Part shown: positions 14,307 to 24,225 of the stretch, piece after piece | Numbering within the stretch: position 1 is the stretch's first letter | Layout: each line of letters begins with the position of its first letter | Source of the DNA: an uncultured Croceitalea sp. | GTDB taxonomy: Bacteria; Bacteroidota; Bacteroidia; Flavobacteriales; Flavobacteriaceae | Assembly (NCBI GenBank): GCA_937969515.1 | Contig: CALBVX010000150.1 | Location: 1-32,052 of the forward strand | Length of the DNA stretch: 32,052 nt | Direction: 5' to 3' | Made by a program: the position numbers and the translations under genes | Notes under the pieces: model-generated | What the model was told of the DNA's origin: nothing | Database searches by the model: none | What the model saw: the letters and a program-made list of their open reading frames with translations, nothing else

Positions 14307-15899
14307 TTATTCTTTGATGCCGGGCTGCTTTAAACTATAATCTATTTTTTCTTTTTCATTTGTCACCATTCTTTTTACATCTTCTAAAAGGGCCTTTGAG
14401 TTAAAAATAATACCATCTTTAATAGTGTATTTTACGCCACCTACCCGAACAACTTCATTATCATCGGTTAGTTTAATGGCTCCTGTACCATAAAGTACTT
14501 TTAAATTTTTCAACGGGTTTTCTTCTACGATTGCAAAGTCTGCCAATTTCCCAACCGCTACGGTACCTACTTTGTCTGAAATTCCTAAAGCTTCCGCTCC
14601 ATTAAGTGTTGCAGAACGAATTACCTCTAAAGGATGAAAACCAGCTTCTCTTAGGAGTTCCATTTCTCTAATGTAGGCGAACCCATATAGTTGAAAAATA
14701 AACCCGGAATCAGACCCTGTGGTTACCCGACCACCTCTATTCTTATATTCGTTAATAAAAGTCATCCAAAGTTTATAATTCTCCCTCCAAGCTACTTCTT
14801 GCTCCGTGCCCCAATCATGCCAGTAGGAGCCATGACTAATTTTACTAGGTTGGTAAAACTCCCAAAGCGAAGGCAAGGTATAATCTTCATGCCATTCGGC
14901 TCGTCTTGCCCTTTGCAGGTCTCTACTGGCCTCGTAAATATTAAAGGTTGGGTCCAAAGTGAAATCTAAACTTATTAGTTCGTTCATTACATTGTTCCAA
15001 TGTTCAGAATAGGGTTTTGCAGCTTGTTTCCATAATTTCCCAGCTTCTTCAAAGCGGTTTTGTTCATTTTGGTAATTATAGTCTAGTGGATAATCTTGAA
15101 CGGTTCTATCTTCAAAAAGTGCTTCGGGCAGTCCATACCAGTGTTCCATGCTCGTTAAGCCTGCTCTGGCGGAGTTGAGCACATTCCATCGGGCTACATC
15201 TAATTGTGCATGATGGCATGCAGAACGCAGCCCCAGTTTTTTATTTTCATCAAGAGCAGCCGACATAATCTCCGGTGATGCTCCAAAGAATTTGATACCA
15301 TCTGCGCCACGTGCAGCGTTCGCTCTAACCCATTTTCTTGCTTGTTCAGGGGTTGAGATAGGTGCGTCGTTCAACGGATTGAAGTCTTTTGTCTGCTGTC
15401 CAAAACCAGTATAGGCAAAGATTCTGGGGGCAATTATTTCGTTCTTTTGGCTCTTTCGTTTTAAATCTAATGTCCAATCTATTCCACGTCCGCTTGGCTC
15501 TCTAACTGTAGTAATGCCGTGCGCCATCCAAAGTTTAAACACATAATCTGCTTCAGCCCCTTGCGCAATGCCTCCTATATGACCATGCATATCAATAAAG
15601 CCGGGTAGTAAATACATACCTGAACAGTCAAGTTCTTTTCCACCAGGTTTTAATTTAGGTCGTTTAGCGTTATCAATTGCCACTCCGGGGTAGCCGACAA
15701 CTTGAACTTTTACAATTTTATTATTTTCTACGACGATGTCTATCGGACCTCTTGGGGGTGCCCCATTTCCATTTATTAGGGTTACTCCCCTTATTATTAG
15801 TTGGTTAAAGGGCCCTTCGCTCAGTTTCTCTTGAGAGAAGACAGTTTGACTTAGCGCTAAGGCTAAAAAAAATGTGAGTAGTTTTTTCATTTGGTTCAA
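14307..15899 (-). CDS. Exported amidohydrolase-superfamily enzyme
   Basis: A 530-residue metal-dependent hydrolase of the amidohydrolase/imidazolonepropionase-like group. A signal peptide (about residues 1-22, ending TVFSQ) directs it to the envelope. The metal-binding HxH is in GFIDMHGHIGG (H105, H107). Further ligands lie in SACHHAQLD (H229/H230) and MEHWYG (H253), and the catalytic Asp in TTGSDSGF (D397). The beta-sandwich flanks contain IIRGVTLINGNG and, near the C-terminus, GKLADFAIVEENPL. Such secreted members often act on peptides or cyclic amides. With the M14 peptidase two genes upstream this fits a peptide-scavenging operon, but the substrate is not determined. It is last in a minus-strand set with 8-9 base gaps. 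Confidence 0.92.
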   Translation of the reverse strand: MNQMKKLLTFFLALALSQTVFSQEKLSEGPFNQLIIRGVTLINGNGAPPRGPIDIVVENNKIVKVQVVGYPGVAIDNAKRPKLKPGGKELDCSGMYLLPGFIDMHGHIGGIAQGAEADYVFKLWMAHGITTVREPSGRGIDWTLDLKRKSQKNEIIAPRIFAYTGFGQQTKDFNPLNDAPISTPEQARKWVRANAARGADGIKFFGASPEIMSAALDENKKLGLRSACHHAQLDVARWNVLNSARAGLTSMEHWYGLPEALFEDRTVQDYPLDYNYQNEQNRFEEAGKLWKQAAKPYSEHWNNVMNELISLDFTLDPTFNIYEASRDLQRARRAEWHEDYTLPSLWEFYQPSKISHGSYWHDWGTEQEVAWRENYKLWMTFINEYKNRGGRVTTGSDSGFIFQLYGFAYIREMELLREAGFHPLEVIRSATLNGAEALGISDKVGTVAVGKLADFAIVEENPLKNLKVLYGTGAIKLTDDNEVVRVGGVKYTIKDGIIFNSKALLEDVKRMVTNEKEKIDYSLKQPGIKE

Positions 15900-15908
15900 G
15901 GTTATTTT

Positions 15909-16424
15909 TTATCTAATTCCTAATCCCATATCTTCGATTTTGTACAAATGATTATGGTCATGCATTAACAAATGCCTTAACATAATATATGGGGTGTAGG
16001 TTTTGTATTCTGGATGAACGGCCTGCTTAGACCAGTCGTTTGAATTAAACATTTTAGCTAATTCAATAGTTTTTTTCCGTATTTGAAAAAAGTCATCAAT
16101 AGTCTTTTTTAAGTTTAAGTTCAAAAAAAACAAGTCGTCAAAATTATCTCCGGAGAGCGGTTCAAAAGTTGGCTTTTCTTTATCGCCGAACATTTTCAGT
16201 CTTTTTTGAAAGCCATAAATATCACCTACTGCTATGTGGGTTGCATGTTCATGAATAGACCATTTGCCTTTAATAATCTTTGCCTTGTAAAGTTCTGGGT
16301 CAATTTCATCAATTAACTCACTTAGCAATCTAGGCGTTTCATTTAAAGCATTTAGTAGTGGCTCAATTTCTCTATTCATTATTCTATTCAAGACCCATTT
16401 TGGAATTATTTGGGCATAAAACAT
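15909..16424 (-). CDS. DinB-like (YfiT-type) four-helix protein
   Basis: A 171-residue member of the DinB/YfiT-like putative metalloenzyme superfamily. The histidines expected to bind metal appear in KWSIHEHATHIAVGD and near the C-terminus in LLMHDHNHLYKIED. Four helices can be traced between residues 20 and 165. Bacterial relatives act as thiol-dependent transferases or have unknown roles. The ATG at 16424, eight bases after the M14 stop, adds 15 residues before MNREIEPLLNAL. The second ATG at 16379 matches the usual family N-terminus and may be the true start. It is co-directional with the peptidase and the amidohydrolase. The biochemical role is unknown. Confidence 0.85.
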   Translation of the reverse strand: MFYAQIIPKWVLNRIMNREIEPLLNALNETPRLLSELIDEIDPELYKAKIIKGKWSIHEHATHIAVGDIYGFQKRLKMFGDKEKPTFEPLSGDNFDDLFFLNLNLKKTIDDFFQIRKKTIELAKMFNSNDWSKQAVHPEYKTYTPYIMLRHLLMHDHNHLYKIEDMGLGIR

Positions 16425-16432
16425 TATATATT

Positions 16433-18949
16433 TTAATCTGGCACATCTATTTTATCTCCTAAGAACAAGGCATTCAAAAATAGTCGGTTGGTACCGTACC
16501 AAGACCCTCTGAAGTTGGGATTGTCTGCAAATAGCACAACACGCCCTCGACCAACTTTGCTAACCATTAAAGAGGCAGATTTTTTTAAGTATTCATTACT
16601 ATTTTTCTTTGTGATGAAACCGTCAATTAGTGCATTTTTTGAATATTGTGCGACTGTTGAATACTCATTTTTGCTTGGAGCTATCCAGACGGAATTGTTC
16701 TTATAAACAGGAATTTGAGTATCCCGATACCCAAAAGCCAAAGGATGGGTAAGGTCTAAATCTACCTTAAAAATAACACCTCCAATAGCCTCTTTGCCAA
16801 TATTTTCAGGGGCATCGACATAAGGCTTCCTTTTAACAGTTTCAGTAGAGTCTTTTTTATCCGCACTGATTAATTCTTCTTTAACCAGTTTTTTATCGAT
16901 AGCCCATTTCGACGCCGTACCAATGGTAATTAGTGTATTTCCTTTACCGACCCAATCTTTGATTTTTTGCTGTTGGGTTTTGGATAGATTATACCTACCC
17001 GAGACCATGACCAAGGTATTGTATTTATCGAAATTGATACGATTAAAGTTTCGCATCGGAATTTTGGTTATCGGCATATGAACGCGAGTATCCAATAAAT
17101 GCCATACTTCTCCCGCTTCATAAGAACGGACACCATTACCAATTAACATTGCAGCTCTGGGTTTACTAATGGGTGATACATAGCGACTACCTAAATCTAT
17201 ACCCTTTAAGCTGTAGCCGGTTTCAACGGAATAGGCAGGCACCTTAAATTTATTTTGCGCTTGCTTCATTAAAGCGTAAACTTCGTTATCATCTTTTTTC
17301 TGTAGACTTACCGGAACGACTAGGGCTCCATAATTAAAAGTGATATTACCACCCCTAGTTTTAGCAGTAAAAGGCTTAAAGGATGAAGAGACTTTAATAT
17401 TGTTTTGTTGAAGGAAGTTCAATGCTGCTGTAGCATTGTAGTCATCATAATCAATGATATAGGCATATTCTGACTTCTGTAAGGCTTTTGTTTCAACGAA
17501 ACTGTCCGTGCTAATGACTTTTTTACCAAGATTTAAACTGGTCACTGCTTTATATTTCATATTGTAGAAATTAGCAACGGACCAAGCCGAAGCATCGTAG
17601 TAGACGCTGTCCCGATACTTATTATAGGTTTCAAACATGGTCTGGACCATACGATATTGGGGTTGTTTTGTCGGCACTACAAAACTGTTTCCGGACTCAT
17701 ATACATCAATTTTATGAAGGAGTAGTTTATCAATAAAAGCCTTAACCCTATTTTTGTCGTAATCATCACTAAAGGAATATCCTCTTACTTTTGATTTCCC
17801 TGAATTGGTTAATGCGCTTTTAAAGAACTCTTGCTGATATTTTCTCAAGTATGCCTTGTTTTCAACAGCAGCTTTTACTGTAGTTATGCTAGAGATGTAT
17901 TGATTTCTTATGGTGAAAGGAAAATTAATTTCGCCGAATGCCGTTTTTTGTTTGTGTCCTCGCGAGCTCGCCTGTTCAAAAAGAAGCCCTAAACCTCCTT
18001 GCAAATCAGGATAGGAAGAGCCATAACCCGGATAAGTACCATCAAATACTTCTTTTGTAAAGTAAAAAGAGCCGATGCTATCTAAAGCCTTTGAAAAGTA
18101 ATTGCCAAAGAGATTATTTAAGTCCTCATAGTTTTCCTTGGGCATAATAGGATTTAAAGATCCATTGGTTTTCATAGGTTCAAAGAAGTAGGAGCTTTGA
18201 CTACCCATTTCATGAAAATCTGTAACTACGTTCGGATACCACTCATGATACCAATTTAATTTCCCTCGACTTTCGGGGTTTATACCTAAAAGCCAATCAC
18301 GATTTAAATCGAACCAATAATGGTTGGTTCGGCCCATAGGCCAATATTCGTTATGTTCAGCGTCTTGCGGGTCAGCAACCAGTGGACTCCCCTGATAGGT
18401 GTTTGCCCACTGCGTATGCCGATCTCTACCATCTGGATTAATGGTAGGATCGATAAAAATGACAGAATGTTTTAAGTATGTATTGATTTCAGGGTTTTGC
18501 GATGCAACCATTGTATAGGCCGTTAGCAAAGCAGCTTCTGAACTAGAGGGTTCATTACCATGAACGTTATAGCCTAAATTGATAAAAATAGGAATCTCAT
18601 CAAAATTCGTAGGTGATTTTGACGGGTCCGTAAATGCTAAATGTTGCTTTTTAAGGGCCTCAAGATTTTTAAGATTTTCAGGTGTAGTGATGGTGAGAAT
18701 AATCAACTTTCGGCCTTCGTGAGTTTTTCCATACTCATATATACTTGCTCTTTCTGAGACTTCTGCCAATTTGGTCAAATAGCTTACTATTAAATCGTGT
18801 CTGGTATGGTGTTCTCCGATACCGTATCCCAAAAATTCTTCCGGCGAAGGTATATCAGGATTAAAAGGGTGAAATTTTTTATAAAAGTAATCTTGAGCAG
18901 AAAGCGTACCACTAAAACATAGTGCTACAAGAAGTAGTTTCTTGAACAT
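16433..18949 (-). CDS. Secreted M14-family zinc carboxypeptidase
   Basis: An 838-residue exported metallopeptidase. A signal peptide (residues 1-18, ending GTLSAQ) precedes the M14 domain (about 40-380). The zinc motif HxxE is in YNVHGNEPSSSEAA (H130, E133), and the third ligand is in DFHEMG (H246). INPDGRDRHTQW and WFDLNRDW carry the substrate-binding Arg and Asn residues typical of M14. The C-terminal 450 residues include a Rossmann-like part with MLIGNGVRSYEAGEVWHLLD, resembling the glutamine-amidotransferase-like domain seen after M14 in many Bacteroidota proteins. The gene lies 51 bases after the histidine kinase and 8 before the DinB-like gene. It probably trims peptides in the periplasm or outside the cell. 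The specificity is not visible. Confidence 0.93.
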   Translation of the reverse strand: MFKKLLLVALCFSGTLSAQDYFYKKFHPFNPDIPSPEEFLGYGIGEHHTRHDLIVSYLTKLAEVSERASIYEYGKTHEGRKLIILTITTPENLKNLEALKKQHLAFTDPSKSPTNFDEIPIFINLGYNVHGNEPSSSEAALLTAYTMVASQNPEINTYLKHSVIFIDPTINPDGRDRHTQWANTYQGSPLVADPQDAEHNEYWPMGRTNHYWFDLNRDWLLGINPESRGKLNWYHEWYPNVVTDFHEMGSQSSYFFEPMKTNGSLNPIMPKENYEDLNNLFGNYFSKALDSIGSFYFTKEVFDGTYPGYGSSYPDLQGGLGLLFEQASSRGHKQKTAFGEINFPFTIRNQYISSITTVKAAVENKAYLRKYQQEFFKSALTNSGKSKVRGYSFSDDYDKNRVKAFIDKLLLHKIDVYESGNSFVVPTKQPQYRMVQTMFETYNKYRDSVYYDASAWSVANFYNMKYKAVTSLNLGKKVISTDSFVETKALQKSEYAYIIDYDDYNATAALNFLQQNNIKVSSSFKPFTAKTRGGNITFNYGALVVPVSLQKKDDNEVYALMKQAQNKFKVPAYSVETGYSLKGIDLGSRYVSPISKPRAAMLIGNGVRSYEAGEVWHLLDTRVHMPITKIPMRNFNRINFDKYNTLVMVSGRYNLSKTQQQKIKDWVGKGNTLITIGTASKWAIDKKLVKEELISADKKDSTETVKRKPYVDAPENIGKEAIGGVIFKVDLDLTHPLAFGYRDTQIPVYKNNSVWIAPSKNEYSTVAQYSKNALIDGFITKKNSNEYLKKSASLMVSKVGRGRVVLFADNPNFRGSWYGTNRLFLNALFLGDKIDVPD

Positions 18950-19000
18950 TTGGTTGGTCCCATTTTTAGTTATCCTTTAAAGATAAAAAAACAAAACTAG

Positions 19001-20218
19001 TTAATCGACCGAATTAAACTCTTCGATTATTTCCTCAAAAACAATACGGTAGTAGGTTCCTTTTGTTTCCATATCCCTCTCGATAGTGCCCCTAAGCTGG
19101 CGAGATAAATTGTGGATCAATTTTAAACCTAAAGATTTAGAATTTTTTGGATTAACACTTTCAGGAAAACCAATGCCGTTATCACCAAGATACAATTCGT
19201 ATTTTTTCTCTTCTTGGGCGCTTAGCTTGATTAGTATTTCCCCTGAATTCTCTTCCGGGAAGCCATATTTTAAGGCATTGGTGACCGTTTCATTTATAAT
19301 TAGCCCTAATGGGATAACGGTATCAATACTCAATTTAATATCGGCAACATCTAATTTTAAATCAATTGTATTCGTACCACCCTTAATTGAACGGATTAAG
19401 TATTCACACAATTCTTCTATATATGGTTTAAGTTCTATTTTAGATAAGTAGTCATCTCGTTTGTAAAGCATTTCGTGTACCATTGCCATAGATACCACTC
19501 TATTTTGACTACTTTTTATGATGCTACTTATTTTATCGTCTTCGATAGATCTTGATTGCAAGCTTAAAAGACTCGATACCGTTTGTAGGTTATTTTTAAC
19601 ACGATGGTGTACTTCTTTTAAAAGGGTTTCCTTTTCTTCAATACGGGCTTGTACTTCACGCCGAGATTTATAAAGTTTATGATGTGCCTTTAATAGATTT
19701 CTTCCAAAAACTCCTCCTAAAAGGTACACTGCAAATAGAATACTTAAAAAAGCGAACCAATCTTTTGAGGTCTCTGGTATCGTATCATGACCATGATTAA
19801 GGTTGCTTACATCATGTAAAAAAATAAGACCGACTAAAAGAAGATTTATAAAAAGATAAATTTTACCATAAACTTTAGTGGTTACGTAACCTGCAAAAAC
19901 CACTATGGCCAAAACAAAAATAAAGGGACTTCTTATTCCACCACTGTATAAGGTGATTATAATACCGCAAACCATTGCCAGAATAGAGGTGATATTATAA
20001 GTAAGTGTTAGGTTTTTGTGTGATTTGAATAACAGTGTATTAATAAAATTTAAACCCGAAAAAGCAAAAAAGAAGTAGGGTACAACTCCCTCTATATCCA
20101 ATAAAAAGAAACATATTAACCCGAAGAACAAAGAAAAAAGACAGGCAAAGTAATTTACCTTTAAAACCAATTGGGTTTTATCCTGCAATCTATAGTTATC
20201 CTTATTTGGAATGTTCAT
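19001..20218 (-). CDS. Membrane histidine kinase of the HisKA_2 type
   Basis: A 405-residue sensor kinase. Six membrane helices fill residues 20-172, with only short loops, so no large periplasmic sensor domain exists. A short coiled linker leads to the HisKA_2 dimerisation domain with LLKEVHHRVKNNLQTVSSLL (phosphoacceptor H204 or H205). The ATPase domain follows with NETVTNALKYGFP (N box) and DNGIGFPE (G1), then GLKLIHNLSRQLRGT. No response regulator is adjacent, so it is an orphan kinase in this window. It may respond to a membrane-embedded signal. It is the first gene of the minus-strand set with the M14 peptidase, the DinB-like protein and the amidohydrolase. Whether it controls them is unknown. 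Confidence 0.92.
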   Translation of the reverse strand: MNIPNKDNYRLQDKTQLVLKVNYFACLFSLFFGLICFFLLDIEGVVPYFFFAFSGLNFINTLLFKSHKNLTLTYNITSILAMVCGIIITLYSGGIRSPFIFVLAIVVFAGYVTTKVYGKIYLFINLLLVGLIFLHDVSNLNHGHDTIPETSKDWFAFLSILFAVYLLGGVFGRNLLKAHHKLYKSRREVQARIEEKETLLKEVHHRVKNNLQTVSSLLSLQSRSIEDDKISSIIKSSQNRVVSMAMVHEMLYKRDDYLSKIELKPYIEELCEYLIRSIKGGTNTIDLKLDVADIKLSIDTVIPLGLIINETVTNALKYGFPEENSGEILIKLSAQEEKKYELYLGDNGIGFPESVNPKNSKSLGLKLIHNLSRQLRGTIERDMETKGTYYRIVFEEIIEEFNSVD

Positions 20219-20316
20219 GCTAAATTGGTTATTTCAATAAGCTTAAAAATAAGCCTAAATCTTAGGTTTGGGGGCCGAATTATAATGTAAATCTAAATAT
20301 GTTTTGCTACATAATC

Positions 20317-20345
20317 AAAAACGGCAACCTAAATTTGGTCACCGT
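20317..20345 (-). terminator. Rho-independent terminator after secA
   Basis: On the minus strand ACGGTGACC pairs with GGTTGCCGT (nine pairs, two of them G-U) around a 7-base loop, and a run of five T follows. It starts 30 bases after the secA stop codon. Confidence 0.75.
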
Positions 20346-20374
20346 CTATTGATATTACAATTTTTTACAAAATT

Positions 20375-23300
20375 CTAATCTTCTATAATAACCCACTCAC
20401 CTTTATCAATAAGGGGTTCCGCCTGTTTATACTTAACAACTTTACTCTCTCCAGACATTACATTTTTAATAGTGACCCTTTCGTTTCGCCCAATTTTGGG
20501 TCTTTCCCTAACAATAGTTTCGGTTTTTTGAGGTCTTTGACCTTGAGATTGACCTGCAGCTCGGTTTTGTGCCGCTAGCTCATCGCTATTCGGAATTTCC
20601 TCTTTCGATATTTGCAATTTCTCTTTTGGTCTTCTAACGTTTCTAGCTTCTTGAATCTGATTTGTATTTTCTGAAGGCAGTTCTCCCTTGAATAAAAAGG
20701 AAATCACCTCTTTATTTACCTTGTCGATCATACTCTTAAAAAGTTCAAAAGCCTCAAACTTGTAAATAAGTAGGGGGTCTTTTTGCTCATGTACAGCTAA
20801 TTGCACAGATTGCTTCAATTCATCCATTTTACGCAAGTGCGTTTTCCAAGAATCATCGATTATTGCAAGAGTAATGTTTTTTTCAAAGTCTGTAACCAAC
20901 TGTTTTCCTTTACTATCATAAGCCTCTTTTAGGTTGGTGACCACGTTTAAAGATTTTATACCATCTGTAAAGGGTACAACAATACGCTCGAACTTGTTGG
21001 TTTGGTCTTCGTAAACTTTTTTGATTACCTGAAAAGCAGTTGTGGCACTTCGCTCCATTTTTTGCTGGTAATGCTCGTATGCAATTTTATAGACCATATT
21101 CGTAATTTCTTGAAAACTTAATCTATTAAAGTCTTCTTCTGAAATTGGAGAGGTAATTGAAAAATATTTGATGAGTTCAAATTCAAAATTTTTGAAATCA
21201 TCGGCCATTTTATTGGTCTCTGCAATCACTTCACAAGTATCGTATATCATGTTGGCGATATCGACCTTTAGGCGCTCACCTTGTAACGCATGTCGCCTTC
21301 TTTTGTAGACTACTTCACGTTGGGCGTTCATGACATCATCATATTCCAATAAACGTTTACGAATACCAAAGTTGTTTTCTTCTACTTTTTTCTGGGCACG
21401 TTCTATAGACTTGGTCATCATAGAATGTTGGATTACCTCACCTTCTTCAAGCCCCATTCTATCCATCATCTTCGCTACTCTATCAGAACCGAACAAACGC
21501 ATTAGGTTATCTTCTAAAGAAACATAAAATTGAGAGCTTCCAGGGTCTCCTTGTCGTCCAGAACGACCACGTAATTGTCTATCTACACGTCTAGAATCAT
21601 GTCTTTCAGTACCAACGATGGCTAAACCACCGGCAGCTTTTACTTCTGGAGAGAGTTTAATGTCGGTACCACGACCCGCCATGTTTGTTGCGATAGTTAC
21701 AATACCACCTTGACCTGCTTCAGCAACAACATCAGCTTCCTTTTTGTGCAGTTTTGCGTTGAGCACGTTATGCGGAATCTTACGAACGCTCAATAATTTC
21801 GAAAGTAATTCTGAAATTTCTACTGATGTTGTACCGATCAATACTGGTCTACCCGCTCTTGAAAGCTCTGTAACCTCTTCAATTATGGCGTTGTATTTTT
21901 CGCGTTTCGTCTTGTAGATTAAATCATTTCTATCATCACGGGCGATTGGGCGGTTAGTTGGTATTTCTACAACGTCCAACTTATAAATTTCCCAGAATTC
22001 GCCGGCTTCGGTTACGGCAGTACCTGTCATGCCTGACAGTTTATTGTACATTCTAAAATAATTCTGAAGGGTTACCGTGGCAAAAGTTTGGGTTAAGGCT
22101 TCAATCTTTACATTTTCTTTAGCTTCAATAGCTTGATGTAACCCGTCTGAATACCGACGACCATCCATAATACGTCCGGTTTGCTCATCAACAATCATTA
22201 CCTTATTGTCCATCACAACATATTCCACATCTTTTTCAAAGAGTGTATACGCTTTTAGCAATTGACTCATGGTATGTATGCGTTCACCTTTTACAGCGAA
22301 CTCTTTAAAAAGCTCTTCTTTAAGCTCGGCTTCTTTTTCTATATCAAGGTCTTGATTTTCAATCTTTGCGATTTCGCCACCGATATCTGGCATTACAAAG
22401 AATTCTTTATCCATATCACCAGAGATATAGTCAATACCTTTGTCAGTAAGTTCTATTTGATTGTTTTTTTCTTCAATGGTGAATAACAAATCTTCATCAA
22501 CCTTAGGCATTTCACGGTTGTTATCTTGCATGTAGAAGTTTTCGGTCTTCTGTAACAACTGTTTTACCCCCTCTTCACTTAAAAATTTGATGAGCGCCTT
22601 ATTTTTTGGTAATCCGCGATGAACACGTAGCAATAAAAATCCGCCTTCTTTGGTGTCGCCAGCGGCTATAAGTTTTTTAGCCTCTGCCAATACGCCCGTA
22701 AGATGTTGACGTTGTTTTTGAACAATATCCGCAACCTTAGGTTTTAACTCGTTGAATTCGTGTCTATCGCCTTCTGGTACCGGACCAGAAATAATCAAAG
22801 GAGTACGTGCATCATCTACCAAAACCGAATCGACCTCATCTACAATCGCATAATGATGTGGTCTTTGTACCAAGTCACTTGGTGTGTGTGCCATATTATC
22901 CCTTAGGTAGTCAAAGCCAAATTCGTTATTGGTACCGTAAGTAATATCTGCGTTGTAGGCAGCCCTTCTACCTTCTGAGTTAGGTTGATGTTTATCTATA
23001 CAATCTATGGTAAGCCCATGAAATTGAAAGATAGGGGCCATCCAGGCACTATCTCGTTTTGCTAAATAATCATTCACCGTAACCAAATGGGCACCTTTAC
23101 CTGAAAGTGCGTTCAAATACAGTGGTAAGGTCGCTACTAAAGTTTTACCTTCACCGGTCTGCATTTCTGCAATTTTGCCTTGATGCAAGGCAATGCCTCC
23201 AATAAGCTGCACATCGTAATGAACCATATCCCAGGTTACTTCTTTTCCGGCAGCATCCCATGAGTTTTTCCAAACGGCCTTATCATCTTCTAAACTTACG

Positions 23301-23737
23301 TAATCGGCAGAACCGGACAAAGATCTATCAAATTCATTAGCGGTTACGGTAAGGGTTTCGTTGTTGGCAAAACGTTTAGCAGTCTCTTTAACTACGGCAA
23401 AAGCTTCTGGTAGAATTTCATTTAAGGTTTCTTCAGAAATTTTGTAGGCTTCTTCATTAAGCTTGTCAATTTCAGTATAGATTTCCTCGTTTCTATCGAT
23501 ATCTGTAGACGCTTCTACTTCTTTTTTAAGTTCAGCTATCTTATCATGGATGTCTTTGCAGTTTTCTTGAATTTTGGCTTTAAAAGAAATTGTCTTTTGA
23601 CGCAGCTCGTCGTGACTTATAGCTTCTAATTCTTGCTCAAAAGACTTGATCTTTTTGACCAAAGGCTGCATCGACTTTACATCTTTCTCTGATTTATCTC
23701 CTACAAAAACCTTTAATACAGAATTTAAAATACTCAT
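20375..23737 (-). CDS. secA: Preprotein translocase ATPase SecA
   Basis: The motor that drives unfolded preproteins through SecYEG. The Walker A motif is in MQTGEGKTL (about residues 192-200). The DEAD-type motif II (IVDEVDSVLVDDARTPLI), TNMAGRGTDIKLSPEV and GTERHDSRRVDRQLRGRSGR follow, then the helical scaffold and wing. At 1120 residues it is about 200 longer than E. coli SecA, because of insertions near residues 60-110 and 330-480 that I associate with Bacteroidota SecA. The C-terminal zinc-binding CxCxSGxxxxCH tail is missing. The protein ends in YKQAEPLIDKGEWVIIED instead. A -7-like TAATTTTG lies at 23812-23819, about 75 bases upstream, without a matching TTG. Confidence 0.98.
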   Translation of the reverse strand: MSILNSVLKVFVGDKSEKDVKSMQPLVKKIKSFEQELEAISHDELRQKTISFKAKIQENCKDIHDKIAELKKEVEASTDIDRNEEIYTEIDKLNEEAYKISEETLNEILPEAFAVVKETAKRFANNETLTVTANEFDRSLSGSADYVSLEDDKAVWKNSWDAAGKEVTWDMVHYDVQLIGGIALHQGKIAEMQTGEGKTLVATLPLYLNALSGKGAHLVTVNDYLAKRDSAWMAPIFQFHGLTIDCIDKHQPNSEGRRAAYNADITYGTNNEFGFDYLRDNMAHTPSDLVQRPHHYAIVDEVDSVLVDDARTPLIISGPVPEGDRHEFNELKPKVADIVQKQRQHLTGVLAEAKKLIAAGDTKEGGFLLLRVHRGLPKNKALIKFLSEEGVKQLLQKTENFYMQDNNREMPKVDEDLLFTIEEKNNQIELTDKGIDYISGDMDKEFFVMPDIGGEIAKIENQDLDIEKEAELKEELFKEFAVKGERIHTMSQLLKAYTLFEKDVEYVVMDNKVMIVDEQTGRIMDGRRYSDGLHQAIEAKENVKIEALTQTFATVTLQNYFRMYNKLSGMTGTAVTEAGEFWEIYKLDVVEIPTNRPIARDDRNDLIYKTKREKYNAIIEEVTELSRAGRPVLIGTTSVEISELLSKLLSVRKIPHNVLNAKLHKKEADVVAEAGQGGIVTIATNMAGRGTDIKLSPEVKAAGGLAIVGTERHDSRRVDRQLRGRSGRQGDPGSSQFYVSLEDNLMRLFGSDRVAKMMDRMGLEEGEVIQHSMMTKSIERAQKKVEENNFGIRKRLLEYDDVMNAQREVVYKRRRHALQGERLKVDIANMIYDTCEVIAETNKMADDFKNFEFELIKYFSITSPISEEDFNRLSFQEITNMVYKIAYEHYQQKMERSATTAFQVIKKVYEDQTNKFERIVVPFTDGIKSLNVVTNLKEAYDSKGKQLVTDFEKNITLAIIDDSWKTHLRKMDELKQSVQLAVHEQKDPLLIYKFEAFELFKSMIDKVNKEVISFLFKGELPSENTNQIQEARNVRRPKEKLQISKEEIPNSDELAAQNRAAGQSQGQRPQKTETIVRERPKIGRNERVTIKNVMSGESKVVKYKQAEPLIDKGEWVIIED

Positions 23738-23824
23738 TAGGTGATTTTTTGTTTAATTCAGCAAAAGCTATTCCATAGTTCGGAATGGCTAAAACTTACT
23801 CGTAAGGCTGCCAAAATTACATAA

Positions 23825-23849
23825 AAAAAGCCTCAAAAAGAGGCTTTTT
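23825..23849 (-). terminator. Rho-independent terminator between the DUF2795 gene and secA
   Basis: A perfect 10-base stem (AAAAAGCCTC/GAGGCTTTTT) with a five-base loop, followed on the minus strand by T residues. It lies 23 bases after the DUF2795 stop and should separate that transcript from secA. Its shape also works on the plus strand, where there is no gene to end. Confidence 0.88.
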
Positions 23850-23872
23850 ATTAGGGTTTTGTTTATTGAAAA

Positions 23873-24097
23873 TTAATACTCATCCTCATTCCAGAGGTAA
23901 TCTTCCTCAGTGGGATAGTCAGGCCAAATTTCCTCGATGGACTCGTAAATTTCACCACCTTCTTCTTCCATTGATTGCAGGTTCTCTACAACTTCTAACG
24001 GAGCTCCAGTTCGGATGGCATAATCTATTAATTCGTCTTTGGTGGCTGGCCAAGGCGCATCACTTAAATATGAAGCTAATTCTAATGTCCAGTACAT
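23873..24097 (-). CDS. DUF2795 domain protein
   Basis: A 74-residue acidic soluble protein covering a DUF2795 domain and little else (MYWTLELASYLSDAPWPATK, then DELIDYAIRTGAPLEVVENL). The tail is rich in Glu, Asp, Trp and Tyr. The family is short, widespread and unassigned in function, and its close conservation next to secA is, as I recall, common in flavobacteria. The gene has its own promoter (24125-24154) and terminator (23825-23849), so it is a one-gene transcription unit. I see no membrane segment or signal peptide. Confidence 0.88.
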   Translation of the reverse strand: MYWTLELASYLSDAPWPATKDELIDYAIRTGAPLEVVENLQSMEEEGGEIYESIEEIWPDYPTEEDYLWNEDEY

Positions 24098-24124
24098 AGT
24101 AACGGTTTGATTTTAAATTTTTTG

Positions 24125-24154
24125 CAAAAATAATTTTTAAACCCAAATAGCCAA
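24125..24154 (-). promoter_or_regulatory. Bacteroidota-type promoter of the DUF2795 gene
   Basis: On the minus strand TTG (24154-24152) is followed by 19 bases and then TATTTTTG (24132-24125). This fits the Bacteroidota consensus TTG-N19-21-TAnnTTTG in both elements and spacing. Transcription should start near 24119, about 22 bases before the ATG. Confidence 0.75.
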
Positions 24155-24225
24155 GCAATTTTCTATTTATTTAAAAAAAAATATTTTAAGCAATGTTATT
24201 GTGTAACGCTGAAAATTGAAATTTA

